Below are positions 1 to 5,137 of a DNA stretch of 5,137 nucleotides, piece after piece; positions within the stretch are counted from its first letter, which is position 1, and each line of letters opens with the position of its first letter. A program made the translations under genes and the position numbers. Under the pieces are notes generated by a model. The model searched no databases and was not told where the DNA came from. It was given only the letters and a program-made list of their open reading frames with translations. This stretch comes from an uncultured Actinomycetes bacterium (GTDB lineage Bacteria > Actinomycetota > Actinomycetes > S36-B12), in the NCBI GenBank assembly GCA_905181745.1, contig CAJIYV010000126.1, forward strand, positions 1 to 5,137, written 5' to 3'.

Positions 1-111
1 AACCGGCTTTAGGGATGCTGGCGTGGGTGCTGGCGTGGGTGCTGCCGTGGGTGCTGCCGTGGGTGCTGGGGTCGAAGGTGTGGGGGTCGAAGGAGTCGGA
101 ACTTCATTCAT
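1..111 (-). CDS. N-terminal fragment of a Pro/Thr/Ala-rich protein, probable DUF349 family
   Basis: Seen: an open frame begins at ATG (111-109, minus strand) and stays open for 37 codons to the window edge, so the C-terminal part is missing. It reads MNEVPTPSTPTPSTPAPT and continues with APTA/APTP units before ASLKPV. A Shine-Dalgarno-like GAAAGG lies 6 nt before the ATG, and no other ATG or GTG in frame lies between it and the upstream in-frame stop at 178-180. Known: some actinobacterial DUF349 proteins open with a low-complexity Pro/Ala/Thr segment ending in a P-x-P-A-S-L-like stretch, and the DUF349 gene often lies next to a cyclophilin gene near relA and hisS. Inference: the family call rests on this leader and on the neighbourhood only, because no DUF349 domain is inside the window. 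The leader is expected to be disordered and I see no signal peptide. It lies 125 nt downstream of the cyclophilin gene on the same strand. It could instead be an unrelated protein with a disordered N-terminus. Confidence 0.55.
   Translation of the reverse strand, partial: MNEVPTPSTPTPSTPAPTAAPTAAPTPAPTPASLKPV
21..68. repeat. 12-bp tandem repeat, four copies, inside a coding region
   Basis: The unit GCGTGGGTGCTG occurs at 21-32 and 33-44, then twice more at 45-56 and 57-68 with the first base changed (CCGTGGGTGCTG). A degenerate fifth copy can be seen on the left (GATGCTG, 14-20). On the minus strand each unit gives four residues, alternating APTP and APTA. A second short repeat adjoins it: GGTCGAAGG at 70-78 and 85-93 (period 15 bp) encodes TPSTP-type units. 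Both periods are multiples of three, so gain or loss of copies would keep the reading frame. Confidence 0.85.
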
Positions 112-142
112 GGCGAGCCTTTCGCGGGAACCAGGTTGGTCG

Positions 143-159
143 GCTGCAGAGGTTGCAGC
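143..159. other. Perfect 6-bp inverted repeat with 5-nt loop between the cyclophilin and DUF349-like genes
   Basis: GCTGCA (143-148) and TGCAGC (154-159) are exact reverse complements around a GAGGT loop. On the minus strand the hairpin would lie in the transcript between the cyclophilin stop codon (237) and the start of the next gene (111). No T-tract follows on either strand, so it does not look like an intrinsic terminator. It could be an RNA stem in the leader of the left gene, a binding site, or chance. The rest of the 125-nt gap (112-236) shows no open frame of note and no -35/-10 pair that I trust. Confidence 0.3.
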
Positions 160-236
160 ACTGTCGTTGCGTGTGAATCAGTCGTAACACTACTTTCCTA
201 CATTTGTGAAGCTTTGCCTCGGATTTTCCCTTAATG

Positions 237-1043
237 TTAGGAAACTGTTGCAGTATTGATAAATATTGGCTGTGCCGGAGGGCCGTCGGTCAGGCCGTCT
301 TCGACCCCTACCGAGGCCAGATCTTGGATTATCCCCAGACCGCTCGTCACCGAGCCCCAAATCGAGTATCCGGGCGGCAGCGATGTGTCCGCATAGACAA
401 TGAAGAACTGCGAGCCGCTCGTCCCTGGACCAGCATTCGCCATTGCGATGGTGCCGGCTGGATAATTGACGACACCCTCCTCAGGGAGGTTTTCGTCCGG
501 CACGGAATAGCCAGGGCCACCGGAGCCATTACCGGCAGGATCCCCGCATTGCAGGACATAAATACCTTCGGTTGTGAGTCGATGACAGGAAGTGTTGTCA
601 TAAAAGCCACTACTCGCGAGAAATGCTTCTGAAGCAAGCGTTAATGGGGCGTTTGAGTCCAATGCAATTTCGATCACGCCGCAGTTCGTGTCAAGTGTCA
701 ACGTGGTGGGAGTGAAGTCCAGTGTCTGCGGGCCATCAGGATATGAAATATCGTCCTCGCGTGGCGTGCCCGCCGGAGTGCAGTCCACCGGAATGCCTGC
801 GGTCGCAGTTTCGGATGCGGCGGAGTCTGTTGGAGTCTGACTTTCCTGAGCTATCGGGACGGAATCGTTGTTCGTGGTGGAGAAAACTGCGAAGCCGACG
901 CCGGCAATTACCAAGCCGATGACCACAACGACGGCGGTAACGCGCTGATTACGCTTTGCGCGTTCGGCTCGCTGTGTGCGTTTGACTTGCTGGCGTTCGA
1001 ATTTGGCTCGAGCAAGGTCTCGCTCACGTTTCTGACTACTCAT
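237..1043 (-). CDS. Membrane-anchored cyclophilin-type peptidyl-prolyl cis-trans isomerase
   Basis: Catalyses cis-trans isomerisation of Xaa-Pro bonds and probably assists folding outside the membrane. Seen (268 aa from this start): a very basic N-terminus (residues 1-34), one hydrophobic segment (about 35-54, VTAVVVVIGLVIAGVGFAVF), a Ser/Thr-rich linker (about 55-82), then a cyclophilin domain (about 115-268). Equivalents of human CypA R55 (CHRL, R155), Q63 (LQCGD, Q165), the A101-A103 stretch (MANAGPGT) and Q111/F113 (SQFFI, from Q212) are present. The W121 and H126 positions are replaced (SLPPGY). Four cysteines (88, 121, 153, 166) lie in the outer part and could form disulfides. Start choice: ATG at 1043 has GGAGAG 7 nt before it. 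An in-frame ATG at 1058 would add five residues (MESRH) but has no clear ribosome site. The basic flank on the N-side predicts N-in topology with the domain outside. It is divergent from the hydrolase gene. Known: similar genes lie near relA and hisS in many Actinobacteria. Confidence 0.93.
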   Translation of the reverse strand: MSSQKRERDLARAKFERQQVKRTQRAERAKRNQRVTAVVVVIGLVIAGVGFAVFSTTNNDSVPIAQESQTPTDSAASETATAGIPVDCTPAGTPREDDISYPDGPQTLDFTPTTLTLDTNCGVIEIALDSNAPLTLASEAFLASSGFYDNTSCHRLTTEGIYVLQCGDPAGNGSGGPGYSVPDENLPEEGVVNYPAGTIAMANAGPGTSGSQFFIVYADTSLPPGYSIWGSVTSGLGIIQDLASVGVEDGLTDGPPAQPIFINTATVS

Positions 1044-1050
1044 GTGTCGG

Positions 1051-1056
1051 CTCTCC
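1051..1056 (-). promoter_or_regulatory. Ribosome binding site that decides the cyclophilin start
   Basis: Read on the minus strand this is GGAGAG, 7 nt before the ATG at 1043. The alternative upstream ATG (1058) is preceded by a purine-poor stretch and overlaps this site, so the inner ATG is the better start. Confidence 0.7.
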
Positions 1057-1134
1057 ATCAGTTCATAAACAGGTTGTTGTGATGCAACTTTTTTTCAGTT
1101 CTGGTTCAACGAGGTTCCTAACAGTACCCATGGC

Positions 1135-1140
1135 TAGGCT
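1135..1140 (+). promoter_or_regulatory. Putative -10 element (TAGGCT) for a leaderless or near-leaderless hydrolase mRNA
   Basis: TAGGCT fits the actinobacterial TANNNT -10 pattern and ends 9 nt before the ATG at 1150. A start point 7-10 nt downstream would fall on or just before the ATG. No convincing Shine-Dalgarno sequence lies between. No clear -35 is present at 16-18 bp: the nearest T-rich bases are GGTTCC (1113-1118). This promoter would drive the hydrolase, hisS and aspS genes together. It is a prediction from sequence pattern only. Confidence 0.5.
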
Positions 1141-1149
1141 GGCACCCTT

Positions 1150-1830
1150 ATGTTGATCAAAGGTTTTCCCGCCGGCTCCTGGTCCACCAACGCTTATGTG
1201 GTGGCGGCGGCCCCAGGCGAGCCGGCCATCATCATTGATCCAGGCCAGGATTCTATCGAGGGAATCAATGAGATTATCCGTGCGCACCGGCTCACGCCCG
1301 CTGCCGTTATTTTGACCCACGGACATATTGACCATATTTGGAGTGTGGCCCCGGTAAGCGCCCAGTTCGCGATCCCGGCCATGATTCACGGCAAAGATCG
1401 GTACCGTCTGGCAGACCCGGCCGGAAGTAGTTTTGCGGCCGCGCGCGAACAGTTACTCGCCATGACGAAAGGCGAATTAGAACTGACTGAGCCAAGTGAT
1501 GTTGAGGTAATTGAGGAGAACAAGTCCATGAATATCGCTGGCGTGGATTGGGAGTTCATTCACGCACCAGGTCACACTGAGGGCTCAATGGTGATCAAAA
1601 CGCAAGACAGTGGTGATCTCATCGCTTTTACCGGTGATGTGCTTTTCGCCGGATCAATCGGACGCACTGACCTGCCAGGTGGGGATGCCCGTGCCATGCA
1701 GGAGTCGCTCGAGAGCGTAATTCTGCCCTTGCCTGATCACACCTTGGTGTATCCCGGTCACGGGTCCGACACGACAATCGGTGCTGAGCGAGCAACCAAT
1801 CCATTCCTGAGCACAGGTCGGGGGCTGTAG
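1150..1830 (+). CDS. Metallo-beta-lactamase-fold hydrolase, glyoxalase II-like
   Basis: A cytosolic metal-dependent hydrolase of the glyoxalase II/YcbL-like branch, which in characterised members cleaves thioesters such as hydroxyacyl-thiols. The substrate here is not known; actinobacterial relatives might act on mycothiol conjugates (inference). Seen (226 aa): the dinuclear metal-site motif THGHIDH (H57, H59, D61, H62), H142 in APGHTEGS, D163 in FTGDVLF and H204 in YPGHG, so all expected ligands are present. The block GRTDLPGGD (171-179) is typical of this branch. The protein ends about 20 residues after the last ligand, so it lacks the long C-terminal substrate-binding domain of classical glyoxalase II. 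No signal peptide or membrane segment. The start is supported by the family-like opening MLIKGFPAGSWSTNAYVV and by the -10 element just upstream. It is followed after 3 nt by hisS, so the two are probably co-transcribed. The same pairing is known in Mycobacterium and Streptomyces. Confidence 0.92.
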   Translation: MLIKGFPAGSWSTNAYVVAAAPGEPAIIIDPGQDSIEGINEIIRAHRLTPAAVILTHGHIDHIWSVAPVSAQFAIPAMIHGKDRYRLADPAGSSFAAAREQLLAMTKGELELTEPSDVEVIEENKSMNIAGVDWEFIHAPGHTEGSMVIKTQDSGDLIAFTGDVLFAGSIGRTDLPGGDARAMQESLESVILPLPDHTLVYPGHGSDTTIGAERATNPFLSTGRGL

Positions 1831-1833
1831 ACC

Positions 1834-3120
1834 ATGGAAGCTATTAATGCACCTAAAGGCGTCCCAGATTATGTGCCTCCGCGCAGCCGAGATTTTTACA
1901 CGGTTCAAGAGCAACTGAGTGCGCCTGCCCGGCTGAGCGGTTATGAGTACATAGAGTTGCCGGTTTTTGAGGCAACGGAACTCTTCGAGAGGGGCGTCGG
2001 TGCCAGTACCGACGTAGTACAGAAAGAGATGTACACCTTTACAGATCGCGGTGATCGATCAATCACGTTGCGCCCCGAGGGAACAGCCGGAGTGATGCGT
2101 GCCGTCATCGAGAACCGACTGGACAAGGGCTCACTGCCCGTCAAACTTTGGTACCGGGGCCCGTTTTTTCGAGCAGAGCGACCTCAACATGGCCGGTACC
2201 GCCAGCTGCAGCAGGTCGGGGTAGAAGTAATTGGATCAGTTGATCCCATTATTGATGCTGAAGTAATTGCAATTGCGGACCAGTCATATCGCTCACTTGG
2301 ATTACAGGACTTCCATCTTGATCTGACTTCCCTAGGATGCTCGAATTGTCGGCCCACCTATCGAGTCCTGCTGCAGGAATTTCTCAAGCGGTGCGATCTC
2401 GATCAGGAGACTCGCGCTCGAGCCGAACTCAATCCGTTACGGGTGCTGGACGACAAACGAGAGGTTGTAGTGGCGCAACTAGTCAATGCTCCACTCATGA
2501 TTGATTCGTTATGCGAGCAGTGCCAACAGCACTATGACGAGGTTCGCGAATACCTACGAGTTTTTGGAGTGTCCTGGAACGAGACGCCCCGCATGGTCCG
2601 AGGGCTGGACTACTACACACGCACCACCTTCGAGTTTGTGCACCCGGGTCTTGGCGCCCAATCTGGGATCGGTGGCGGAGGCAGGTACGACGGGCTGATG
2701 AGCGAACTGGGTGGGGCTGAGCTCTCGGGGATTGGATTTGGCCTCGGTGTCGATCGAACTCTTCTCGCATGTGAAGCAGAAAGACTTACCCCGTTGCGCA
2801 AAGGTATCCTTGATGTGTGTGTTATTCCTGTGGAAGCCGAAAGTCGCACACAAGGTGTTGCGCTCCTTGTTCAACTCAGGCGAGCGGGGATAGCGGCCGA
2901 TATTTGTGTCGATAACCGGAGTATTAAAAGTGCCATGAAGGTGGCGAATAACACCAATGCACCGTTAGTGCTCATTATTGGCCCTGATGAACTCGAGACC
3001 CAGAGCGTGATTATTAAGGAAATGTCCAGCGGTGATCAACAGTCTGTGCTGGCAGAGCCCACTACCTTGATCCCGCAGTTACAAGAAATGCTAAGCACCC
3101 TAAGAGAGGAACAATCTTGA
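1834..3120 (+). CDS. hisS: Histidyl-tRNA synthetase
   Basis: Class II aminoacyl-tRNA synthetase that charges tRNA-His in the cytosol. Seen (428 aa, usual bacterial length): motif 1 region (about 37-70, with P43), the TLRPEGTAG block (78-86), motif 2 (YRGPFFRAERPQHGRYR, 107-123, with R113), the HisRS-specific RGLDYYTRT (256-264, catalytic R256), the Gly-rich GGGGRYDGL (280-288), and motif 3 (GIGFGLGVDR, 299-308). An anticodon-binding domain follows (about 325-420). Q127 and E131, which match histidine-contacting residues of the E. coli enzyme, are kept, but the usual RQFHQ reads RQLQQ. The insertion domain carries C169-x2-C172 and C227-x2-C230, a possible zinc site. The start ATG lies 3 nt after the hydrolase stop; its only ribosome site candidate is GGGGG (1820-1824), 9 nt upstream, so reinitiation after the hydrolase gene is likely. 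The stop overlaps the aspS start. No T-box leader precedes it. Confidence 0.98.
   Translation: MEAINAPKGVPDYVPPRSRDFYTVQEQLSAPARLSGYEYIELPVFEATELFERGVGASTDVVQKEMYTFTDRGDRSITLRPEGTAGVMRAVIENRLDKGSLPVKLWYRGPFFRAERPQHGRYRQLQQVGVEVIGSVDPIIDAEVIAIADQSYRSLGLQDFHLDLTSLGCSNCRPTYRVLLQEFLKRCDLDQETRARAELNPLRVLDDKREVVVAQLVNAPLMIDSLCEQCQQHYDEVREYLRVFGVSWNETPRMVRGLDYYTRTTFEFVHPGLGAQSGIGGGGRYDGLMSELGGAELSGIGFGLGVDRTLLACEAERLTPLRKGILDVCVIPVEAESRTQGVALLVQLRRAGIAADICVDNRSIKSAMKVANNTNAPLVLIIGPDELETQSVIIKEMSSGDQQSVLAEPTTLIPQLQEMLSTLREEQS
3104..3110 (+). promoter_or_regulatory. Ribosome binding site for the aspS TTG start
   Basis: GAGAGGA lies inside the last codons of hisS, 6 nt before TTG at 3117. It is the strongest Shine-Dalgarno match in the window and supports the rare TTG as the true aspS start. 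The TTGA overlap with the hisS stop codon suggests translational coupling. Confidence 0.8.
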
Positions 3121-4901
3121 TTCGCACGGCTGAAGCAGGTGCGCTCAACCGCGCAGATATTGGGCGTGAAGTGACGTTGGCAGGTTGGATCGCCAGCCGT
3201 CGCGATCATGGCGGAGTTGCTTTCCTCGACCTTCGTGACTCAACAGGTGTGGCTCAAATAGTTGTGCGCGATACTTCCGTAGCCCATGACTTGCGCGACG
3301 AGTACTGCATTGCAGTTACTGGAACAGTCGAGGAAAGACCTGAGGGTAATGCAAATCCGGATTTACCTTCCGGTGCGATCGAAGTCATCACGACAAAGCT
3401 AGAAGTACTGTCCACGTCTGCGCCACTGCCTTTCCCCATTGATGACCGAACGACTGTGAACGACGAAGTCAGGTTGCGGCACAGGTATCTGGACCTGCGT
3501 CGCAAGAGTGCGGGAGATATTTTGCGAATGCGTTCGCAGGTCAGTCATATTGCGCGCTGTGTTCTTATTGATGAGGACTTCATTGAGATTGAGACGCCTA
3601 CATTGACACGCTCTACTCCGGAGGGCGCGCGTGACTTCTTGGTCCCTGTGCGCTTACAGCCAGGCAATTGGTACGCGTTGCCACAGTCGCCGCAACTATT
3701 CAAGCAGCTGCTCATGGTCGCGGGCATGGAAAAGTATTTCCAGATTGCACGGTGTTATCGCGATGAAGATTTCCGGGCTGATCGCCAGCCAGAGTTCACT
3801 CAGCTTGATATCGAGATGAGCTTCGTTGACCAAGACGACGTGATGGCGGTGGGTGAGCAAGTTATTCGCTCGCTGTGGCAGGGGATCTTGAAGTACGAAA
3901 TTGGTGACATCGAGCACATGACGTATTTCGAGGCGATGCGTCGTTTCGGAAGCGACAAGCCAGACTTACGTTTCGATCTGGAGCTGGTTGACCTTACCGA
4001 ATTTTTTGCAGATACTCCGTTCCGAGTTTTTCAGGCGGATTACGTGGGAGCGGTCGTGATGCCGGGTGGCGCGGATCAGCCTCGTCGAACATTTGATGCA
4101 TGGCAAGAGTGGGCCAAGCAGCGTGGCGCAAAAGGTTTGGCGTACGTCACGGTCACAGAGCAAGGTCTTGGTGGCCCTGTCGCCAAGAATCTGAGCGATC
4201 AAGAACGCTCGGAATTAGTTACTTCAGCGGGTGCCCAAGTGGGGGATTGCATTTTTTTCGCCGCGGGACGTACTTCAGATTCTCGCGCATTGCTAGGTGC
4301 CGTGCGAAACGAAATTGCTGAGCGCCTCGATTTGGTAGACGAAAGTGTGTGGAGTTTTGTCTGGATCATCGACGCTCCGATGTTCGAAGAAGTTCAAGAC
4401 GACACTGGGAAATGGGTGTGGACTGCGGTACACCACCCGTTCACCTCACCCAATGGCGATTGGATCAATAAGTTCACTGAGTCACCTGGCGAGGCACTTG
4501 CCTGGGCATACGACCTTGTGTGCAATGGCAACGAAATCGGTGGTGGGTCAATCCGTATTCATCAAAGCGAGATCCAAAGCCAGGTATTTCGAATTTTAGG
4601 ACTCGATGAGCAAGAGGCCAATGACAAGTTCGGGTTCCTACTCGAGGCTTTTTCATACGGGCCACCACCACATGGAGGCATCGCATTTGGTTGGGACCGG
4701 ATTTGTATGTTGCTCGCGGGTGCTAATTCACTCCGTGATGTGATCGCGTTCCCCAAAACTGGTGGTGGGCAGGACCCACTTACCGGTGCCCCAACGCAGA
4801 TTACTGTTGCACAGCGCAGGGAGGCTGGCATTGATGCACAAGCAAAAAAGAGTGACTCCCAAGGAAATGAGTCCCCGCAAGCGGTTGCCTCGCAGAAGTA
4901 G
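3117..4901 (+). CDS. aspS: Aspartyl-tRNA synthetase, bacterial type, predicted non-discriminating
   Basis: Class IIb synthetase that attaches aspartate to tRNA-Asp and possibly to tRNA-Asn. Seen (594 aa, usual bacterial length): OB-fold anticodon domain (about 1-105) with SRRDHGG (H31), motif 1 region (FIEIETPTLT, 155-164), TPEGARDF (E169), the aspartate-pocket block LPQSPQLFKQ (188-197), motif 2 (CYRDEDFRADRQPEFTQLD, 213-231, R215 and E217), the bacterial GAD insertion (about 285-405), VHHPFTSP (438-445), GNEIGGGSIR (471-480), and motif 3 (GIAFGWDRI, 521-529, R528). The C-terminus has the actinobacterial TGGGQDPLTGAP block (548-559) and a polar, probably disordered tail (about 575-594). The start is TTG, overlapping the hisS stop, with a good ribosome site. 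His31 replaces the leucine of discriminating E. coli AspRS. A histidine here is known in non-discriminating enzymes such as that of Pseudomonas aeruginosa. No broken motif is visible. Confidence 0.98.
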   Translation: MIRTAEAGALNRADIGREVTLAGWIASRRDHGGVAFLDLRDSTGVAQIVVRDTSVAHDLRDEYCIAVTGTVEERPEGNANPDLPSGAIEVITTKLEVLSTSAPLPFPIDDRTTVNDEVRLRHRYLDLRRKSAGDILRMRSQVSHIARCVLIDEDFIEIETPTLTRSTPEGARDFLVPVRLQPGNWYALPQSPQLFKQLLMVAGMEKYFQIARCYRDEDFRADRQPEFTQLDIEMSFVDQDDVMAVGEQVIRSLWQGILKYEIGDIEHMTYFEAMRRFGSDKPDLRFDLELVDLTEFFADTPFRVFQADYVGAVVMPGGADQPRRTFDAWQEWAKQRGAKGLAYVTVTEQGLGGPVAKNLSDQERSELVTSAGAQVGDCIFFAAGRTSDSRALLGAVRNEIAERLDLVDESVWSFVWIIDAPMFEEVQDDTGKWVWTAVHHPFTSPNGDWINKFTESPGEALAWAYDLVCNGNEIGGGSIRIHQSEIQSQVFRILGLDEQEANDKFGFLLEAFSYGPPPHGGIAFGWDRICMLLAGANSLRDVIAFPKTGGGQDPLTGAPTQITVAQRREAGIDAQAKKSDSQGNESPQAVASQK

Positions 4902-4919
4902 GGACGTCTGGACACGGCT

Positions 4920-4925
4920 TATGGT
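4920..4925 (+). promoter_or_regulatory. Putative -10 element (TATGGT) for a leaderless rarA mRNA
   Basis: TATGGT fits TANNNT and ends 6 nt before GTG at 4932, so a start point 7 nt downstream would be the first base of the start codon. No Shine-Dalgarno sequence is present in the 30-nt gap after aspS, and no -35 stands out. The element overlaps the 8-bp palindrome GGTTAACC (4923-4930). Pattern-based prediction only. Confidence 0.45.
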
Positions 4926-4931
4926 TAACCG

Positions 4932-5137
4932 GTGAGTCTTTTTGAACAGGGTCCGACGGGGCCGTTAGCTGTGCGGATGCGGCCACAGGGCTTCGAGGAG
5001 CTTGTAGGTCAGCGACGGGCGCTCGCGGATGGCAGCCCTCTGCAGTTATTGCTCACGGGCGCCGGTTCGGTATCAGTTATCTTGTGGGGGCCTCCGGGTT
5101 CGGGCAAAACCACGATTGCTCATTTGATTTCACATCA
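4932..5137 (+). CDS. rarA: Replication-associated recombination protein A (AAA+ ATPase), N-terminal fragment
   Basis: RarA (MgsA) is a clamp-loader-like AAA+ ATPase that works at stalled replication forks and interacts with single-strand binding protein. Seen: 68 complete codons before the window ends. The protein opens MSLFEQGPTGPLAVRMRP, followed by the FEELVGQ block (21-27) and ILWGPPGSGKTT (50-61), which holds the Walker A motif GPPGSGKT (53-60, K59). The Walker B, sensor and C-terminal tetramerisation parts lie outside the window. Start choice: an in-frame TAA at 4926-4928 excludes any earlier start, and GTG at 4932 gives the family-typical N-terminus. The next in-frame candidates (GTG 4971, ATG 4977) would remove conserved residues. 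The gene follows aspS by 30 nt and seems to have its own promoter, though read-through from aspS is also likely because no terminator lies between. Known: in many Actinobacteria rarA lies close to aspS and upstream of rpsD/alaS genes. Confidence 0.93.
   Translation, partial: MSLFEQGPTGPLAVRMRPQGFEELVGQRRALADGSPLQLLLTGAGSVSVILWGPPGSGKTTIAHLISH

Larger units (their letters stand above)
1044..1149. other. Divergent intergenic region between the cyclophilin and hydrolase genes
   Basis: These 106 bp must carry promoters for both directions. The plus-strand promoter is described separately. For the minus strand I see only weak candidates: TACTGT (complement of 1121-1126), which would give a leader of about 70 nt, or TATGAA close to the start, neither with a good -35. 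A run of eight T (1089-1096) is flanked by AAC and CAGTT. No T-box leader, riboswitch or tRNA-like structure is visible, and the space is too short for a full T-box. Confidence 0.5.

Noticed and set aside
21..68. Short repeats considered as a CRISPR array
   Set aside because: The 12-bp units are directly adjacent without spacers and stay in one open frame coding for Pro/Thr/Ala units.
143..159. Intrinsic terminator after the cyclophilin gene
   Set aside because: The stem is only 6 bp and no T-tract follows on the minus strand; it is listed only as an inverted repeat.
234..632. 132-codon plus-strand open frame antisense to the cyclophilin gene
   Set aside because: It overlaps the conserved cyclophilin domain on the other strand, its translation resembles no family I know, and it has no ribosome site. 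It is a shadow frame.
1059..1149. T-box or other tRNA-sensing leader upstream of the synthetase block
   Set aside because: The space is too short, no T-box-like conserved sequence or terminator hairpin is visible, and the hydrolase gene stands between this region and hisS.
1063..1389. 108-codon minus-strand open frame crossing the divergent intergenic region
   Set aside because: It covers the hydrolase metal-binding motif in antisense and runs through the promoter region. No ribosome site or family resemblance.
2554..2874. Overlapping minus-strand open frames (up to 106 codons) within hisS
   Set aside because: They lie opposite the conserved HisRS RGLDYYTRT and motif 3 regions. The composition is that of an antisense frame, with no start signals.
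4562..4915. 117-codon minus-strand open frame over the end of aspS
   Set aside because: It is antisense to the conserved AspRS motif 3 region and has no recognisable protein features.
1..5137. A novel defence, mobile or biosynthetic system
   Set aside because: All sizeable genes belong to known housekeeping families with intact motifs. No transposase, integrase, toxin-antitoxin pair or unexplained large gap was seen.

Overview
The window looks like a chromosomal housekeeping region of an actinobacterium with moderate G+C (slightly above half by eye). The evidence is the gene content and order, the protein signatures (the AspRS C-terminus with GWDR and the TGGGQDPLTGAP block, the RarA opening with PLAVRMRP, and a membrane-anchored cyclophilin with a highly basic N-terminus), and start sites of apparently leaderless type. 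The moderate G+C would fit an aquatic lineage such as the Nanopelagicales or Microbacteriaceae relatives better than a high-G+C soil actinomycete, but the sequence does not settle this.

Layout. At the left edge, on the minus strand, are the first 37 codons of a gene with a Pro/Thr/Ala-rich leader, probably a DUF349-family protein, encoded partly by a 12-bp tandem repeat. Upstream of it, also on the minus strand, is a membrane-anchored cyclophilin-type peptidyl-prolyl isomerase. A 106-bp divergent intergenic region separates it from a plus-strand block: a glyoxalase II-like metallo-beta-lactamase-fold hydrolase, histidyl-tRNA synthetase (hisS), aspartyl-tRNA synthetase (aspS) and the start of the AAA+ ATPase gene rarA, which runs off the right edge.

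How the genes relate. The hydrolase gene and hisS are separated by 3 nt. hisS and aspS overlap by 3 nt (stop TGA inside TTGA, start TTG), so these three are probably co-transcribed and the two synthetases translationally coupled. rarA sits 30 nt after aspS and appears to have its own -10 element directly in front of a GTG start. The two synthetases charge tRNA-His and tRNA-Asp. AspRS carries the anticodon-domain histidine (His31) associated with non-discriminating enzymes, so it may also make Asp-tRNA-Asn for the GatCAB amidation route.

I found no mobile element, CRISPR array, RNA gene, T-box leader or clearly novel system. The most useful observations are the apparent split between leaderless first genes and Shine-Dalgarno-led internal genes, the predicted AspRS specificity, two unusual residues plus a cysteine quartet in HisRS, and the repeat-encoded leader at the left edge.
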